Origin: an uncultured Bacillota bacterium
Lineage (GTDB): Bacteria; Bacillota; Clostridia; Lachnospirales; Lachnospiraceae
Assembly (NCBI GenBank): GCA_949291945.1
Contig: CASEXH010000005.1
Span: forward strand, 1-64,000
Reading direction: 5' to 3'
DNA: 64,000 nt
The number at the start of each line of letters is the position of its first letter. The first letter of the stretch is position 1. Positions 53,955 through 63,280 of the stretch are shown one piece after another. A program made the position numbers and the translations under genes. The notes beneath the pieces were generated by a model. The model was not told the DNA's origin. It worked only from the letters and a program-made list of their open reading frames with translations, and ran no database searches.

Positions 53955-55001
53955 ATGAGCAAGAAAATGTTATTCATATTTAATCCCAGGTCGGGAAAAG
54001 GCAGTATTAAAACACGTTTGATGGATATCCTTGATATTTTCGTTAAAGGTGGATATGAAGTCACCGTACATCCTACTCAGGCTTACATGGACGGTTTTAA
54101 AACTGCAAAGAAAAAAGCAGGAGATTATGATATTGTGGTGGCAAGCGGCGGTGACGGTACTCTGGATGAAATTGTTTCCGGTATTTTACGGATGGACTGT
54201 ACTACGCCGATAGGCTATATTCCCGCCGGGAGCACTAATGATTTTGCCAACAGTCTGCACATTTCCAAAAACATGCTTCAGGCTGCCACTGATATTGTAG
54301 AAGGAGTTCCTCATGCCTTTGATGTGGGGAAATTTAATCAGGACTTCTTTGTGTATATTGCGGCTTTCGGGCTGTTTACCGATGTATCCTATGAGACGAA
54401 CCAGGATCTGAAAAATATCCTTGGCCATGTAGCTTATATATTGGAAGGAACTCAGAGGATCTTCAATATTAAATCTTATAAACTTAAAGTTATCAGCGAG
54501 GAAGCGGAATTAGAGGGGGAATTTATTTTCGGTATGGTGAGCAATTCCACCTCTGTGGGTGGCTTTAAGAAGCTGACCGGCCCTGATGTAATGCTGGACG
54601 ACGGCGTATTTGAAGTAATGTTTATCCGAATGCCGAAGACGCTTTTGGATCTTAATGAGATCATAGCATCTCTGGTGAGCGGAAATGATACAAAAATGAT
54701 AGAAGCCTTTAAAACCTCCTCGCTGACTATCATTGCAGAGGAAGAAATCCCCTGGACCCTGGATGGAGAGTACGGCGGAGAACATGCTATGGTAGAAATC
54801 CGGAATCTGAAGCATGCAGTGGAGATCATGCTTCCGGTAAATGATAAAGCCCCGCTGATAAATAATCTAAACGAAATACAAGAAGAAGTCTTGGAACCGG
54901 AGCTTTCAAGAACACCGGAAACCATGGAAGGACGGGAGCTTTCAAAAACATCGGAAGCTATGGACGAAACGGAAGCAGCTAAAGAGCTGCCTGAGAAATA
55001 A
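53955..55001 (+). CDS. Diacylglycerol-kinase-family lipid kinase
   Basis: A 348-residue enzyme of the DAGK/YegS family. ATP binding is at ASGGDGTLDEIVSG near residues 65-78 and the lipid side has YIPAGSTNDFANSL. Its target is a diacylglycerol or another lipid. A C-terminal extension (about 310-348) is Glu/Ser/Thr-rich with two similar units (ELSRTPETMEG and ELSKTSEAMDE), a low-complexity tail. AGGAGGAAG upstream. Confidence 0.88.
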   Translation: MSKKMLFIFNPRSGKGSIKTRLMDILDIFVKGGYEVTVHPTQAYMDGFKTAKKKAGDYDIVVASGGDGTLDEIVSGILRMDCTTPIGYIPAGSTNDFANSLHISKNMLQAATDIVEGVPHAFDVGKFNQDFFVYIAAFGLFTDVSYETNQDLKNILGHVAYILEGTQRIFNIKSYKLKVISEEAELEGEFIFGMVSNSTSVGGFKKLTGPDVMLDDGVFEVMFIRMPKTLLDLNEIIASLVSGNDTKMIEAFKTSSLTIIAEEEIPWTLDGEYGGEHAMVEIRNLKHAVEIMLPVNDKAPLINNLNEIQEEVLEPELSRTPETMEGRELSKTSEAMDETEAAKELPEK

Positions 55002-55061
55002 AAGAAACCTCCATCGAAACACTGTCATATGATATACAAACAGAAAAAATGATGGTGTGTT

Positions 55062-55619
55062 ATGAGCTGGATAGCTTTTTTAAATGGAATTTTACTGATC
55101 ATCGCACTGACCACAGATTCTTTTGTGGTCAGTTTTTCATATGGAATACAGAATGTTAGAATATCCGGAAAGATCATATTGATCATGAATCTTGTAATGA
55201 GTCTCTTTTTGGCCGGGGGTATCTGGGCAGGCAGTGCAATGGAAGGAATTTTTCCCAGGAACTTTGCCATGACCGGGGGAGCTTTGGTCCTTCTGGGTAT
55301 GGGAGGATACCGGATGCTCCGTTTTTTTCTTCCGGGAAAGGCAAAAAAGGAACAGGAGGTCAGGAAACTGGACTATTTTCAGGGGATTCTTTTGGCAGTT
55401 CTCCTTTCTCTGGATGGAGTGGCCGCAGGGGTGGGTACAGGACTTGTACAGGCCCGGGCCGGCTTTTTGATCCCGGGAGTTTTTCTGGGAGGAGTTCTTA
55501 TGATGAGGACAGGATGGAAAGCAGGAAATCATTTTCAGTATATTTTTCAGAAAGATATTTCCTGGATCAGCGGTATCTGTTTGATTGTCCTGGGGGTGGG
55601 AACTTTATGTAAACTGTAA
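55062..55619 (+). CDS. MntP/YtaF-family membrane protein
   Basis: A 185-residue protein with six membrane segments, DSFVVSFSYG and later LDGVAAGVGTG as the two Asp-containing repeat motifs of the MntP (manganese export)/YtaF (sporulation) family. ATG 55062 has a weak site. A terminator-like hairpin lies inside its 5' coding region (55107-55137). Stand-alone, between the lipid kinase and the glutamine synthetase. Confidence 0.8.
   Translation: MSWIAFLNGILLIIALTTDSFVVSFSYGIQNVRISGKIILIMNLVMSLFLAGGIWAGSAMEGIFPRNFAMTGGALVLLGMGGYRMLRFFLPGKAKKEQEVRKLDYFQGILLAVLLSLDGVAAGVGTGLVQARAGFLIPGVFLGGVLMMRTGWKAGNHFQYIFQKDISWISGICLIVLGVGTLCKL
55107..55137 (+). terminator. Terminator-like hairpin inside the MntP/YtaF gene
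   Basis: CTGACCACA (55107-55115) and TGTGGTCAG (55124-55132) are perfect complements with an 8-nt loop and TTTTT follows. It covers codons about 16-26. Either chance from the codons TDSFVVSF or an attenuator. Confidence 0.45.
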
Positions 55620-55626
55620 AAAATAC

Positions 55627-55655
55627 TTGCATTTTCGGGGGTTTTGCGGTATCTT
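55627..55655 (+). promoter_or_regulatory. Promoter of glnN
   Basis: TTGCAT (55627-55632), a 17-bp spacer and TATCTT (55650-55655), 45 bp before the glutamine synthetase gene. Confidence 0.6.
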
Positions 55656-55699
55656 AGTAACAGTTTTAAAAAAATTGTAAAAGAGGAAGGAGCCGGAGT

Positions 55700-57814
55700 A
55701 TGGGCGAATATACCAATGTAACTGAGATATTTGGAGAAGATGTATTTAATGATTCCGTGATGCAGCAGCGTCTTCCCAAAAAAGTCTATAAGGAACTGAA
55801 GCAGACAATACTGGAGGGCAAGGAGCTGTCTCTGGAGGTGGCTGATGTGATCGCTCATGAGATGAAAGAGTGGGCTATTGAGAAAGGCGCTACTCACTAT
55901 ACTCATTGGTTCCAGCCTCTTACCGGTGTTACAGCAGAAAAGCATGACGCCTTTATCACTGCGCCACTGCCAAGCGGCAAGGTACTTATGAGCTTTTCCG
56001 GCAAGGAACTTATCAAGGGAGAGCCGGATGCATCTTCTTTCCCTTCAGGCGGGCTGAGAGCGACTTTTGAGGCCAGAGGCTATACTGCCTGGGACTGCAC
56101 CTCTCCTGCGTTTGTCAGACATGATGCGGCTGGTGCTACCTTGTGTATTCCTACGGCTTTCTGCTCTTATACAGGTGAAGCCCTGGACCAGAAGACCCCT
56201 CTTCTTCGCTCTATGCAGGCGGTAGGGACTCAGGCCCTTCGACTGGTGCGGCTTTTCGGAGATACAACAGCCAAAAGAGTGATACCTTCCGTAGGTGCTG
56301 AACAGGAATATTTCCTGGTAAGTGAAAAGATGTTCAGCAAGAGAAAAGACCTGGTATTTACAGGGAGAACTCTCTTTGGCGCTATGCCTCCGAAGGGGCA
56401 GGAAATGGATGACCATTATCTTGGAACCATCCGCCAGAGAGTTTCTGCCTATATGAAACATGTTAACGAGGAGTTGTGGAAACTGGGCGTTACTGCAAAG
56501 ACCCAGCACAATGAAGTAGCCCCTGCCCAGCATGAGCTGGCGCCTATCTTTGCTGAGGCCAATGTGGAAGTAGATCATAATCAGATTATCATGCAGACCC
56601 TGAAAAGAGTTGCTTCTCAGCACGGAATGAAGTGCCTTCTCCATGAAAAACCGTTTGCAGGAGTGAATGGATCAGGGAAGCATAACAACTGGTCCTTGAC
56701 TACAGATACAGGTGTAAATCTTTTGGATCCGGGATACACGCCTCATGAAAATATTCAGTTCCTTCTTATTTTAAGCTGTGTGCTGAAAGCAGTAGACAGA
56801 CATGCGGATCTTTTGAGAGAATCTGCCTCTGATGTAGGAAATGACCATCGTCTGGGGGCCAACGAGGCACCTCCGGCAATTGTATCAGTTTTCCTGGGGG
56901 ACCAGCTTACAGATGTTATGACTCAGCTGATCACCACAGGTATGGCAGATCACAGTATTGAAAGCGAAAAACTGGAAACCGGCGTAAAATCTATCCCTGA
57001 ATTTATGCGGGATACGACAGACCGGAACAGAACCTCACCTTTTGCTTTTACCGGAAACAAATTTGAATTCCGTATGGTTGGCTCCAGAGACTCCATAGCT
57101 CCTGCCAACGTAGTGCTGAACACTATTGTGGCAGAAGCCTTTAAAGAAGCCTGTGATGAGCTGGAAAAGGCAGAAGACTTCAGCCTGGCAGTTCATGACC
57201 TGATCAAGAAAAACTTTACAGAGCACCAGAGGATCGTATTTAACGGAAACGGCTATTCCCAGGAATGGGTGGAAGAAGCTGAGAGAAGAGGCCTTCCAAA
57301 TCTGACATGTATGGTGGAAGCAGTAGATACCCTGACCTCTGAAAAGGCAGTAGAGCTTTTTGAAAAGTTTGGCGTATTTACAAAGGCGGAGCTGGAGTCC
57401 AGACAGGAGATTAAATATGAGACCTATTCAAAGGCTATCAATATTGAAGCAAAGACTATGCTGGATATCGCCGGCAAGCAGATCATTCCGGCAGTGATTA
57501 AATATACAAAAAATCTGGCAGATTCTATCAATGCCATTGTGTCCGCAGGAGTGCTGGATGTAGACGTACAGACAGAACTTTTACAGCTGACTTCCCAGCT
57601 CCTGAAAGAGACAAAGGAGGCCATGGAAAATCTTAAAACCGTATCAGAGAAGGCCCATGATATGGAAGACGGCAGAGATAAGGCATATTTCTACCGCCGT
57701 CAGGTGATACCGGCGATGGACGCTTTGAGGAAGCCGGTTGATGAACTGGAAATGATCGTAGATAAAGAGATTTGGCCGATGCCGTCCTACGGAGATCTGT
57801 TATTTGAAGTATAA
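55700..57814 (+). CDS. glnN: Type III glutamine synthetase
   Basis: A 704-residue GSIII enzyme, forming glutamine from glutamate and ammonia. The long N-terminal part FPSGGLRATFEARGYTAWD and the core motifs EQEYFLV, HNEVAPAQHELAPIFAEAN, GSGKHNNWSL and NRTSPFAFTGNKFEFRMVGS are present. Length and sequence set it apart from the 450-residue GSI. Has its own promoter. Confidence 0.96.
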   Translation: MGEYTNVTEIFGEDVFNDSVMQQRLPKKVYKELKQTILEGKELSLEVADVIAHEMKEWAIEKGATHYTHWFQPLTGVTAEKHDAFITAPLPSGKVLMSFSGKELIKGEPDASSFPSGGLRATFEARGYTAWDCTSPAFVRHDAAGATLCIPTAFCSYTGEALDQKTPLLRSMQAVGTQALRLVRLFGDTTAKRVIPSVGAEQEYFLVSEKMFSKRKDLVFTGRTLFGAMPPKGQEMDDHYLGTIRQRVSAYMKHVNEELWKLGVTAKTQHNEVAPAQHELAPIFAEANVEVDHNQIIMQTLKRVASQHGMKCLLHEKPFAGVNGSGKHNNWSLTTDTGVNLLDPGYTPHENIQFLLILSCVLKAVDRHADLLRESASDVGNDHRLGANEAPPAIVSVFLGDQLTDVMTQLITTGMADHSIESEKLETGVKSIPEFMRDTTDRNRTSPFAFTGNKFEFRMVGSRDSIAPANVVLNTIVAEAFKEACDELEKAEDFSLAVHDLIKKNFTEHQRIVFNGNGYSQEWVEEAERRGLPNLTCMVEAVDTLTSEKAVELFEKFGVFTKAELESRQEIKYETYSKAINIEAKTMLDIAGKQIIPAVIKYTKNLADSINAIVSAGVLDVDVQTELLQLTSQLLKETKEAMENLKTVSEKAHDMEDGRDKAYFYRRQVIPAMDALRKPVDELEMIVDKEIWPMPSYGDLLFEV

Positions 57815-57917
57815 ACAGCGAAAAAAATCCGGGGCTGTCGCATGAAACAAGAGAACTGTTCCTTGCGGCGGCCTTGGTTCTGTTATAGGCAATAGAAGAG
57901 GTCAGGAGAGGAAAGAA

Positions 57918-58847
57918 ATGGATCATACATTAGATTTTTTAAGAGAACAGCAGGTGGATGAGGGGCTTATTCAAGAGGTGGAGGCATTCAGAAGCTGCTA
58001 TCCGGTGGCAGAGGAAGAGAAAAACAGAGTTTCCAAGCCGGATATGCCCTTCTACGGAAGAGAAGTGTTGGAAATGGGGATAGCCGGGGTGCTCCAGGGA
58101 GAGAATCTTCTTCTTACAGGGGCCAAGGCCACGGGAAAGAATGTTCTGGCAGAAAACCTGGCATGGATCTTCGGAAGGCCGGTTTATAATGTGTCTTTTC
58201 ATGTAAATACAAACAGCGGAGACCTGATCGGTACAGACACTTTTGTAGATAATCAGGTACAGCTTCGGAAGGGAAGCATATACCGCTGTGCCCAGTACGG
58301 AGGATTCGGGATCCTGGATGAGATCAATATGGCAAAAAATGATGCGGTTTCTGTCCTTCATGCGGCGCTGGACTACAGAAGATGTATTGATGTGCCGGGA
58401 TACGACAGGATCGATATGCATGAGGCTGCACGTTTTATTGCTACAATGAATTACGGCTATGCGGGCACCAAAGAGCTGAACGAAGCGCTTGTGTCCCGGT
58501 TTCTGGTCATTGATATGCCGGCCCAGGATGAAGAGACTCTGGAATTTATCTTAAAAAGAAAATTTCCCAAGATCAAGGACAATGCGCTGAAGCAATGGAT
58601 CGGCCTTTTTATGGATCTGCAGTTAAAAGCATATAACAGTGAGATCACTACTAAAGCTCTGGACCTTCGTGGAGTGATCGGCGCTCTGAAAACTGTAGAA
58701 AAAGGTTTAAAACCGGCTCTTGCGGTAAAAATGGGGGTAGTAAATAAATGTTTTGATATCTTTGAAAAGGACATCGTCCAGGATGTGGTGATGACCAGAA
58801 TACCAGAATCCTGGACAGCAGGAGATGTATTTGAAGAGCAGAGGTAG
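57918..58847 (+). CDS. MoxR-like AAA+ ATPase with Walker A ending in Asn
   Basis: A 309-residue AAA+ protein of the MoxR/CbbQ/CobS kind. The Walker A motif TGAKATGKNVLA (residues 67-78) has Asn in place of the usual Ser/Thr after Lys74. Walker B is GGFGILDEINMAKND near 128-142 and the sensor is VIAT-like FIATMNYGYAG. It is 2 bp before a VWA gene; MoxR/VWA pairs act as chaperone-like assembly or metal-insertion machines. Target unknown. Confidence 0.85.
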   Translation: MDHTLDFLREQQVDEGLIQEVEAFRSCYPVAEEEKNRVSKPDMPFYGREVLEMGIAGVLQGENLLLTGAKATGKNVLAENLAWIFGRPVYNVSFHVNTNSGDLIGTDTFVDNQVQLRKGSIYRCAQYGGFGILDEINMAKNDAVSVLHAALDYRRCIDVPGYDRIDMHEAARFIATMNYGYAGTKELNEALVSRFLVIDMPAQDEETLEFILKRKFPKIKDNALKQWIGLFMDLQLKAYNSEITTKALDLRGVIGALKTVEKGLKPALAVKMGVVNKCFDIFEKDIVQDVVMTRIPESWTAGDVFEEQR

Positions 58848-58849
58848 TT

Positions 58850-60616
58850 ATGGACGAATTTCAGCTGGAACTGGAAAATCGAATAAAAAATCTTATGTGG
58901 ACAGTCAGCGGGGATTATGGCCTGGAATTTAAACCGGATCTTCAGGCTTTTGCCCGCTCTAAATATATTGCCCTGTATGACGGAATCAAGCAGGGGGCTT
59001 TTGCAAAATTTTTTAACAGGGAAGAATACTCTCTTTATCTGGTGAAAAAGATTTACCTCCATGCTATGGAAGCGCCGCTGATGAACCTGGCTCAGCTCTG
59101 TATTGAATTTGCGGTTTCCGGGAAAATTATGAAGGAGAGAGAGGGTGTGTCTTCCATAAGAAAAAAAGCCTGCGAAGATGTGCTGGAGAAGGATTTTAAT
59201 CATCTTCAGGAAAACGCAGCGGGAAGACTGAAAATTTCTCTCTTTAAAGAGATTCTCAGCGGCTTTGAACCGGCTCCTGCAAGACAGCGGAGATGGATGG
59301 ATATGGCAGAAAGTCTGGATCAGGCGGAAAACACCATGGACATTATAAAGGTTACGGATCAGCTTTACAATGAGGTGGTAGATCCTTATTTTGAGCGCCA
59401 GCATGGAAATTTGGAAAAAGTTCTGGCAGTGACTTTGGAAGAACTGGCGGAATTTTCCTGGCAGGATTATCTGGATGAGGAGGCTCTAAATGGAAGCCTG
59501 GAGACATATCTGGATAAGGTGTCGGAAAATATGACCAGTCTGGACCAGATGGGACCGGAGGAAAATCAGGGAGAAAAAGATCCGGAAGAACAGAAAAAGA
59601 GAGTTCTGGTGGTGGATGAAAAGGCTCTTCAGAAGATGTATTCTTATGTGGAGCGAAATTATGGAAAGACATTTCTGAAGGAATCCGAGGAGAAACGTCT
59701 GAACTACCTGCTGTGCAGGGGGATCCATGGAGACTGCAGCCTGTATTTTACAAAGGGGATACTGAAAGGGCCTGTGCTGAGAAACTATCAGTATGAGTAT
59801 GCCAGAAAACAGAAGGATAAAAATCTTTACGAGTATTATGATAATCACCGCCTAGTGAAAAACAACATTCGGATCCTGACGGAAATGTTGAAGAAGACCC
59901 TTGTTATGCGGGATGAATCTGAAGAGGCTCTGTCTGACCGTGGAATCGTGATCCCCTCCAGACTCTGGAGGATCGGCAGGACGAAGGACGCTAAGGTGTT
60001 TAAAAGAGAACTCCATGCGGAGGATTCCAGTTTTGTAGTGGATGTGCTGATAGATGCCAGCGGATCTCAGAGGAGCCGGCAGGGACAGGTGGCTATTCAG
60101 GCTTATATATTAAGCGAAGCATTAAGTAATGTGGAGATCCCTCACCGGGTGATGAGCTTTTGTACTTTCTGGGATTATACGATTCTCCACCAGTTCCGGG
60201 AGTATGATTCAGACCGAAAGGAAAATGCAAATATTTTTGAATATATCACTTCCTCTAATAACCGGGATGGCCTTGCCATCAAGGCCGCAGGCCATGGACT
60301 GCTGGCAAGGGATGAGGAGCATAAGATTCTGATCGTGCTTAGTGACGGAAGACCGTATGATGTGATTCTGAACAGGCCTAACGCCAGAAATCCTCAGCCA
60401 TATCATGGAAAGTATGCAGTTCAGGATACGGGATTTGAGGTGCGGAAGCTGCGGAATCAGGGAGTTTGTGTTCTGGGGGTATTTGCCGGAGAAGAGAAGG
60501 ATCTGGCGGCGGAGAAGAAAATATTCGGGAAAGACTTTGCCTATATCCGAAATATATCCGGATTTTCACCGGTAGTAGGCCGTTATTTGATGAAGCAGCT
60601 GGAGAAAGATATTTGA
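58850..60616 (+). CDS. VWA-domain protein (CobT-like)
   Basis: A 588-residue protein whose C-terminal third is a von Willebrand factor A domain: VVDVLIDASGSQRSRQG gives the metal-ion-dependent DxSxS motif near residue 402, followed by a Thr/Asp pattern and IVLSDGRPYD. The first two thirds are helical, with a Glu-rich linker around 225-245. Partner of the ATPase just upstream, as in CobS/CobT or NorQ/NorD pairs. Confidence 0.85.
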   Translation: MDEFQLELENRIKNLMWTVSGDYGLEFKPDLQAFARSKYIALYDGIKQGAFAKFFNREEYSLYLVKKIYLHAMEAPLMNLAQLCIEFAVSGKIMKEREGVSSIRKKACEDVLEKDFNHLQENAAGRLKISLFKEILSGFEPAPARQRRWMDMAESLDQAENTMDIIKVTDQLYNEVVDPYFERQHGNLEKVLAVTLEELAEFSWQDYLDEEALNGSLETYLDKVSENMTSLDQMGPEENQGEKDPEEQKKRVLVVDEKALQKMYSYVERNYGKTFLKESEEKRLNYLLCRGIHGDCSLYFTKGILKGPVLRNYQYEYARKQKDKNLYEYYDNHRLVKNNIRILTEMLKKTLVMRDESEEALSDRGIVIPSRLWRIGRTKDAKVFKRELHAEDSSFVVDVLIDASGSQRSRQGQVAIQAYILSEALSNVEIPHRVMSFCTFWDYTILHQFREYDSDRKENANIFEYITSSNNRDGLAIKAAGHGLLARDEEHKILIVLSDGRPYDVILNRPNARNPQPYHGKYAVQDTGFEVRKLRNQGVCVLGVFAGEEKDLAAEKKIFGKDFAYIRNISGFSPVVGRYLMKQLEKDI

Positions 60617-60628
60617 TGGAGCTGAACT

Positions 60629-61318
60629 ATGAATGAAAAAATCGAGATTATGGGGATTTCCCTGGATACCTGCTCTGTGGAAGAGATCATTGAGAGTATA
60701 AATGTCCACTGGCACCAGGAAGAATCCCTGTCCACTTACGGAACCCTTACCATGAAGCTGTTCATGGAAGCTCAGAAAGACCCGGAACTGAAAGAATATA
60801 TCCAGATGCTGGATAAGGCGGTGCCTGACGACCCGGAGGTAATGTGGGCGGCAGGACTTCATGACGGGAAGATAGAGGAAGAAATTTCCCGCCATGACTT
60901 TGCAGGGACCCTTTTCTGGATGCTGTCCCAGTACAGAAATCATATTTTTATTCTGGGAGAGACGCCGGAAGATGCAGAGGAAATGTTTCAGTATTTAGGG
61001 GAAAAATATCCGGACATTGTTGTAGTGGGGAGAGACTGCCTGCTGACTGGAGAGACTGATCAGGTGGACCGGGTGATCAACGAGATCAACGGGGTCAGTC
61101 CTCAGGCGGTACTGAGTTGTTCCAGAACTTATGAACTGGAAAAATTTGTGAAAAAGAACAGGAAAATGATCAATTCCAGAGTCTGGTTCAGTCTTGGAAA
61201 CTGTCAGGAGATCTGGAAAGGTCCCGGCCTTAAGCCCGCCTGGCTGGGAAAAATCATGGAGAAAAACATCTTTAAAAAAATGGTTTCCAGTTATAAAGAA
61301 GAAAAGAAGGAAATATGA
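60629..61318 (+). CDS. Degenerate WecB/TagA/CpsF-family protein
   Basis: A 229-residue protein of the WecB/TagA/CpsF glycosyltransferase family. The family frame is there: IMGISLDTCSVEEIIESI at the start and AVPDDPEVMWAA in place of the usual PDGxGVVWA block. The Asn normally in the N-x-x-H strand is missing (STYGTLTMKLFME), and the usual C-terminal acceptor-binding part is replaced by GNCQEIWKGPGLKPAWLGK. Activity is doubtful. It follows the VWA gene by 12 bp. Confidence 0.75.
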   Translation: MNEKIEIMGISLDTCSVEEIIESINVHWHQEESLSTYGTLTMKLFMEAQKDPELKEYIQMLDKAVPDDPEVMWAAGLHDGKIEEEISRHDFAGTLFWMLSQYRNHIFILGETPEDAEEMFQYLGEKYPDIVVVGRDCLLTGETDQVDRVINEINGVSPQAVLSCSRTYELEKFVKKNRKMINSRVWFSLGNCQEIWKGPGLKPAWLGKIMEKNIFKKMVSSYKEEKKEI

Positions 61319-61323
61319 ACAAA

Positions 61324-61352
61324 TTGTTACAAATGAAAAAAATATGTAATAA
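61324..61352 (+). promoter_or_regulatory. Possible promoter of the regulator gene
   Basis: TTGTTA (61324-61329), a 17-bp spacer and TAATAA (61347-61352) in an AT-rich gap. No terminator for the preceding gene is evident here. Confidence 0.35.
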
Positions 61353-61463
61353 TTTAAGATTTTCTCTTTATTTTTTCGAGATTATGTATTAGTATATATA
61401 GTAGGGTTTTTTATATTATGGGATACAAATTAATAAAACTATATGATGAAAGAGGGAGACAAA

Positions 61464-62552
61464 ATGATTTCAAACCAGATACTTCAGAATACTCTGGATG
61501 GACTGAAGGGAATATCCAGAACGGACTTTTGCGTAACCGACATGGAGGGTAAAGTACTGGCCACCACTTTCGCAGAAAGTGTATGCGGCGAGGAGGAAGT
61601 TGTGGCGTTTGCTAATTCTCCGGCAGACAGCCAGGTAGTGAGAAACAATCTGTATTTTAAGATCTATGATGATCATCAGCTGGAATACATATTGATCCTG
61701 GACAGCCAGGCAGATGATGCCTATACATTGGGAAAGCTTGTGGCTTTTCAGATCCAGGGACTGCTGACAGCCTATAAAGAGAGGTTTAATAAAGATAATT
61801 TTATCAAAAACCTTCTTCTGGATAATCTGCTGCTGGTGGATATCCAGAATCGGGCGAAAAAGCTCCATATCGAAATGGATGTCCGCAGAGTGGTTTATAT
61901 TCTTGAGACAAGCCAGGAGAAAGATTATGGTTCCCTGGAAAATATCAAGAACCTTCTGGGAGGAAAATCCGGAGATTTTGTTACTGCCGTAGACGAGAAG
62001 AGTGTGATCATTGTAAAGGAACTGGCCCCTTCCGATGATTATGCTCAGCTGGAGAAAACGGCGTATACCATTTTGTCAACACTGGGAGTGGAAAAAGACG
62101 GAAAGACTCATATTGCCTATGGAACCATCGTGAGAGATCTTAAAGAGGTTTCACGTTCCTACAAGGAAGCCAGGATGGCTCTGGATGTAGGTAAGATCTT
62201 TTTTGGAGAGAAAGAGGTCATCGCTTACAGTTCTCTGGGGATCGGACGTCTGATCTATCAGCTCCCTATTCCTCTGTGCAAAATGTTTATCCGGGAAATT
62301 TTTGACGGAAAATCTCCCGATGATTTTGACGAGGAGACACTGACTACCATTAATAAGTTCTTTGAAAACAGCCTGAATGTTTCAGAAACTTCCAGACAGC
62401 TTTATATACACAGAAATACTCTGGTCTACAGACTGGATAAGCTGCAGAAGAGCACAGGTCTGGATCTGAGAGTTTTCGAGGATGCCATTACATTCAAGAT
62501 CGCTTTGATGGTAGTGAAATACATGAAATACATGGAAACGCTTGATTACTAA
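61464..62552 (+). CDS. PucR/CdaR-type regulator
   Basis: A 362-residue protein with a sensor-type N-terminal part, a GGDEF-like middle (DYAQLEKTAYTILSTLG and YGTIVRDLKEVSRSYKEARMAL) and a C-terminal PucR helix-turn-helix (NVSETSRQLYIHRNTLVYRLDKL). It regulates sugar-acid or purine use in other bacteria; the target here is unknown. Start 61464 is chosen for AGAGGGAG just upstream; the earlier in-frame ATG at 61443 is not. Confidence 0.8.
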   Translation: MISNQILQNTLDGLKGISRTDFCVTDMEGKVLATTFAESVCGEEEVVAFANSPADSQVVRNNLYFKIYDDHQLEYILILDSQADDAYTLGKLVAFQIQGLLTAYKERFNKDNFIKNLLLDNLLLVDIQNRAKKLHIEMDVRRVVYILETSQEKDYGSLENIKNLLGGKSGDFVTAVDEKSVIIVKELAPSDDYAQLEKTAYTILSTLGVEKDGKTHIAYGTIVRDLKEVSRSYKEARMALDVGKIFFGEKEVIAYSSLGIGRLIYQLPIPLCKMFIREIFDGKSPDDFDEETLTTINKFFENSLNVSETSRQLYIHRNTLVYRLDKLQKSTGLDLRVFEDAITFKIALMVVKYMKYMETLDY

Positions 62553-62593
62553 AGAGAGGGGAATGCCTCTCGATAGGAAAACAGGAGGTTATT

Positions 62594-63280
62594 ATGATTG
62601 ATTTAGTAGACGTGAGTAAGTCATACAGCAAAGGCCAGCCGGCCATTGACCATATGAATCTTCACGTAGAGAAGGGTGAATTTGTGTTCGTAGTGGGAAA
62701 CAGCGGTTCCGGAAAGTCTACGCTGATTAAGCTGCTTTTAAAAGAGCTGGATCCTACAAGCGGAACAATTACTGTAAACGGCCAGCAGCTGAATAAGCTG
62801 AGACGGAGAAAAGTGGCAAAATACCGCAGGGGAGTAGGTGTTGTATTCCAGGATTTCCGTCTTTTAAAAGACAGAAATGTTTACGAAAACGTGGCCTTTG
62901 CACAAAGGGTTATTGAACGCCCTACCCGCATTATCCGAAAAAGAGTTCCTGAAGTATTGACACTGGTGGGTCTGGCAGAGAAGTACAAGTCCAAACCGGA
63001 TCAGCTCTCAGGAGGCGAACAGCAGAGAGTTGCCCTTGCCAGAGCTCTGGTAAACAGACCCAATATCCTGCTGGCTGACGAGCCTACAGGAAACCTGGAT
63101 CCGAAAAACTCCTTTGAGATCATGAAGCTTTTGGAGGAGATCAATGAGAGAGGAACCACTGTCCTTGTAGTTACTCACAACAGAGAAATCGTCAACGCTT
63201 TCAGAAAACGTGTGATCACCATGAAAAAAGGTGTGATTGTCAGCGACGAACAGGAAGGGGAATATCGGAATGCGAATTAG
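62594..63280 (+). CDS. ftsE: Cell division ATP-binding protein FtsE
   Basis: A 228-residue ABC ATPase that with FtsX controls peptidoglycan hydrolases at division. Walker [10 protein letters not shown] near residues 34-42, signature [15 protein letters not shown] and Walker [13 protein letters not shown] are intact. AGGAGG upstream; its end overlaps ftsX by 11 bp. Confidence 0.95.
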   Translation: MIDLVDVSKSYSKGQPAIDHMNLHVEKGEFVFVVGNSGSGKSTLIKLLLKELDPTSGTITVNGQQLNKLRRRKVAKYRRGVGVVFQDFRLLKDRNVYENVAFAQRVIERPTRIIRKRVPEVLTLVGLAEKYKSKPDQLSGGEQQRVALARALVNRPNILLADEPTGNLDPKNSFEIMKLLEEINERGTTVLVVTHNREIVNAFRKRVITMKKGVIVSDEQEGEYRNAN

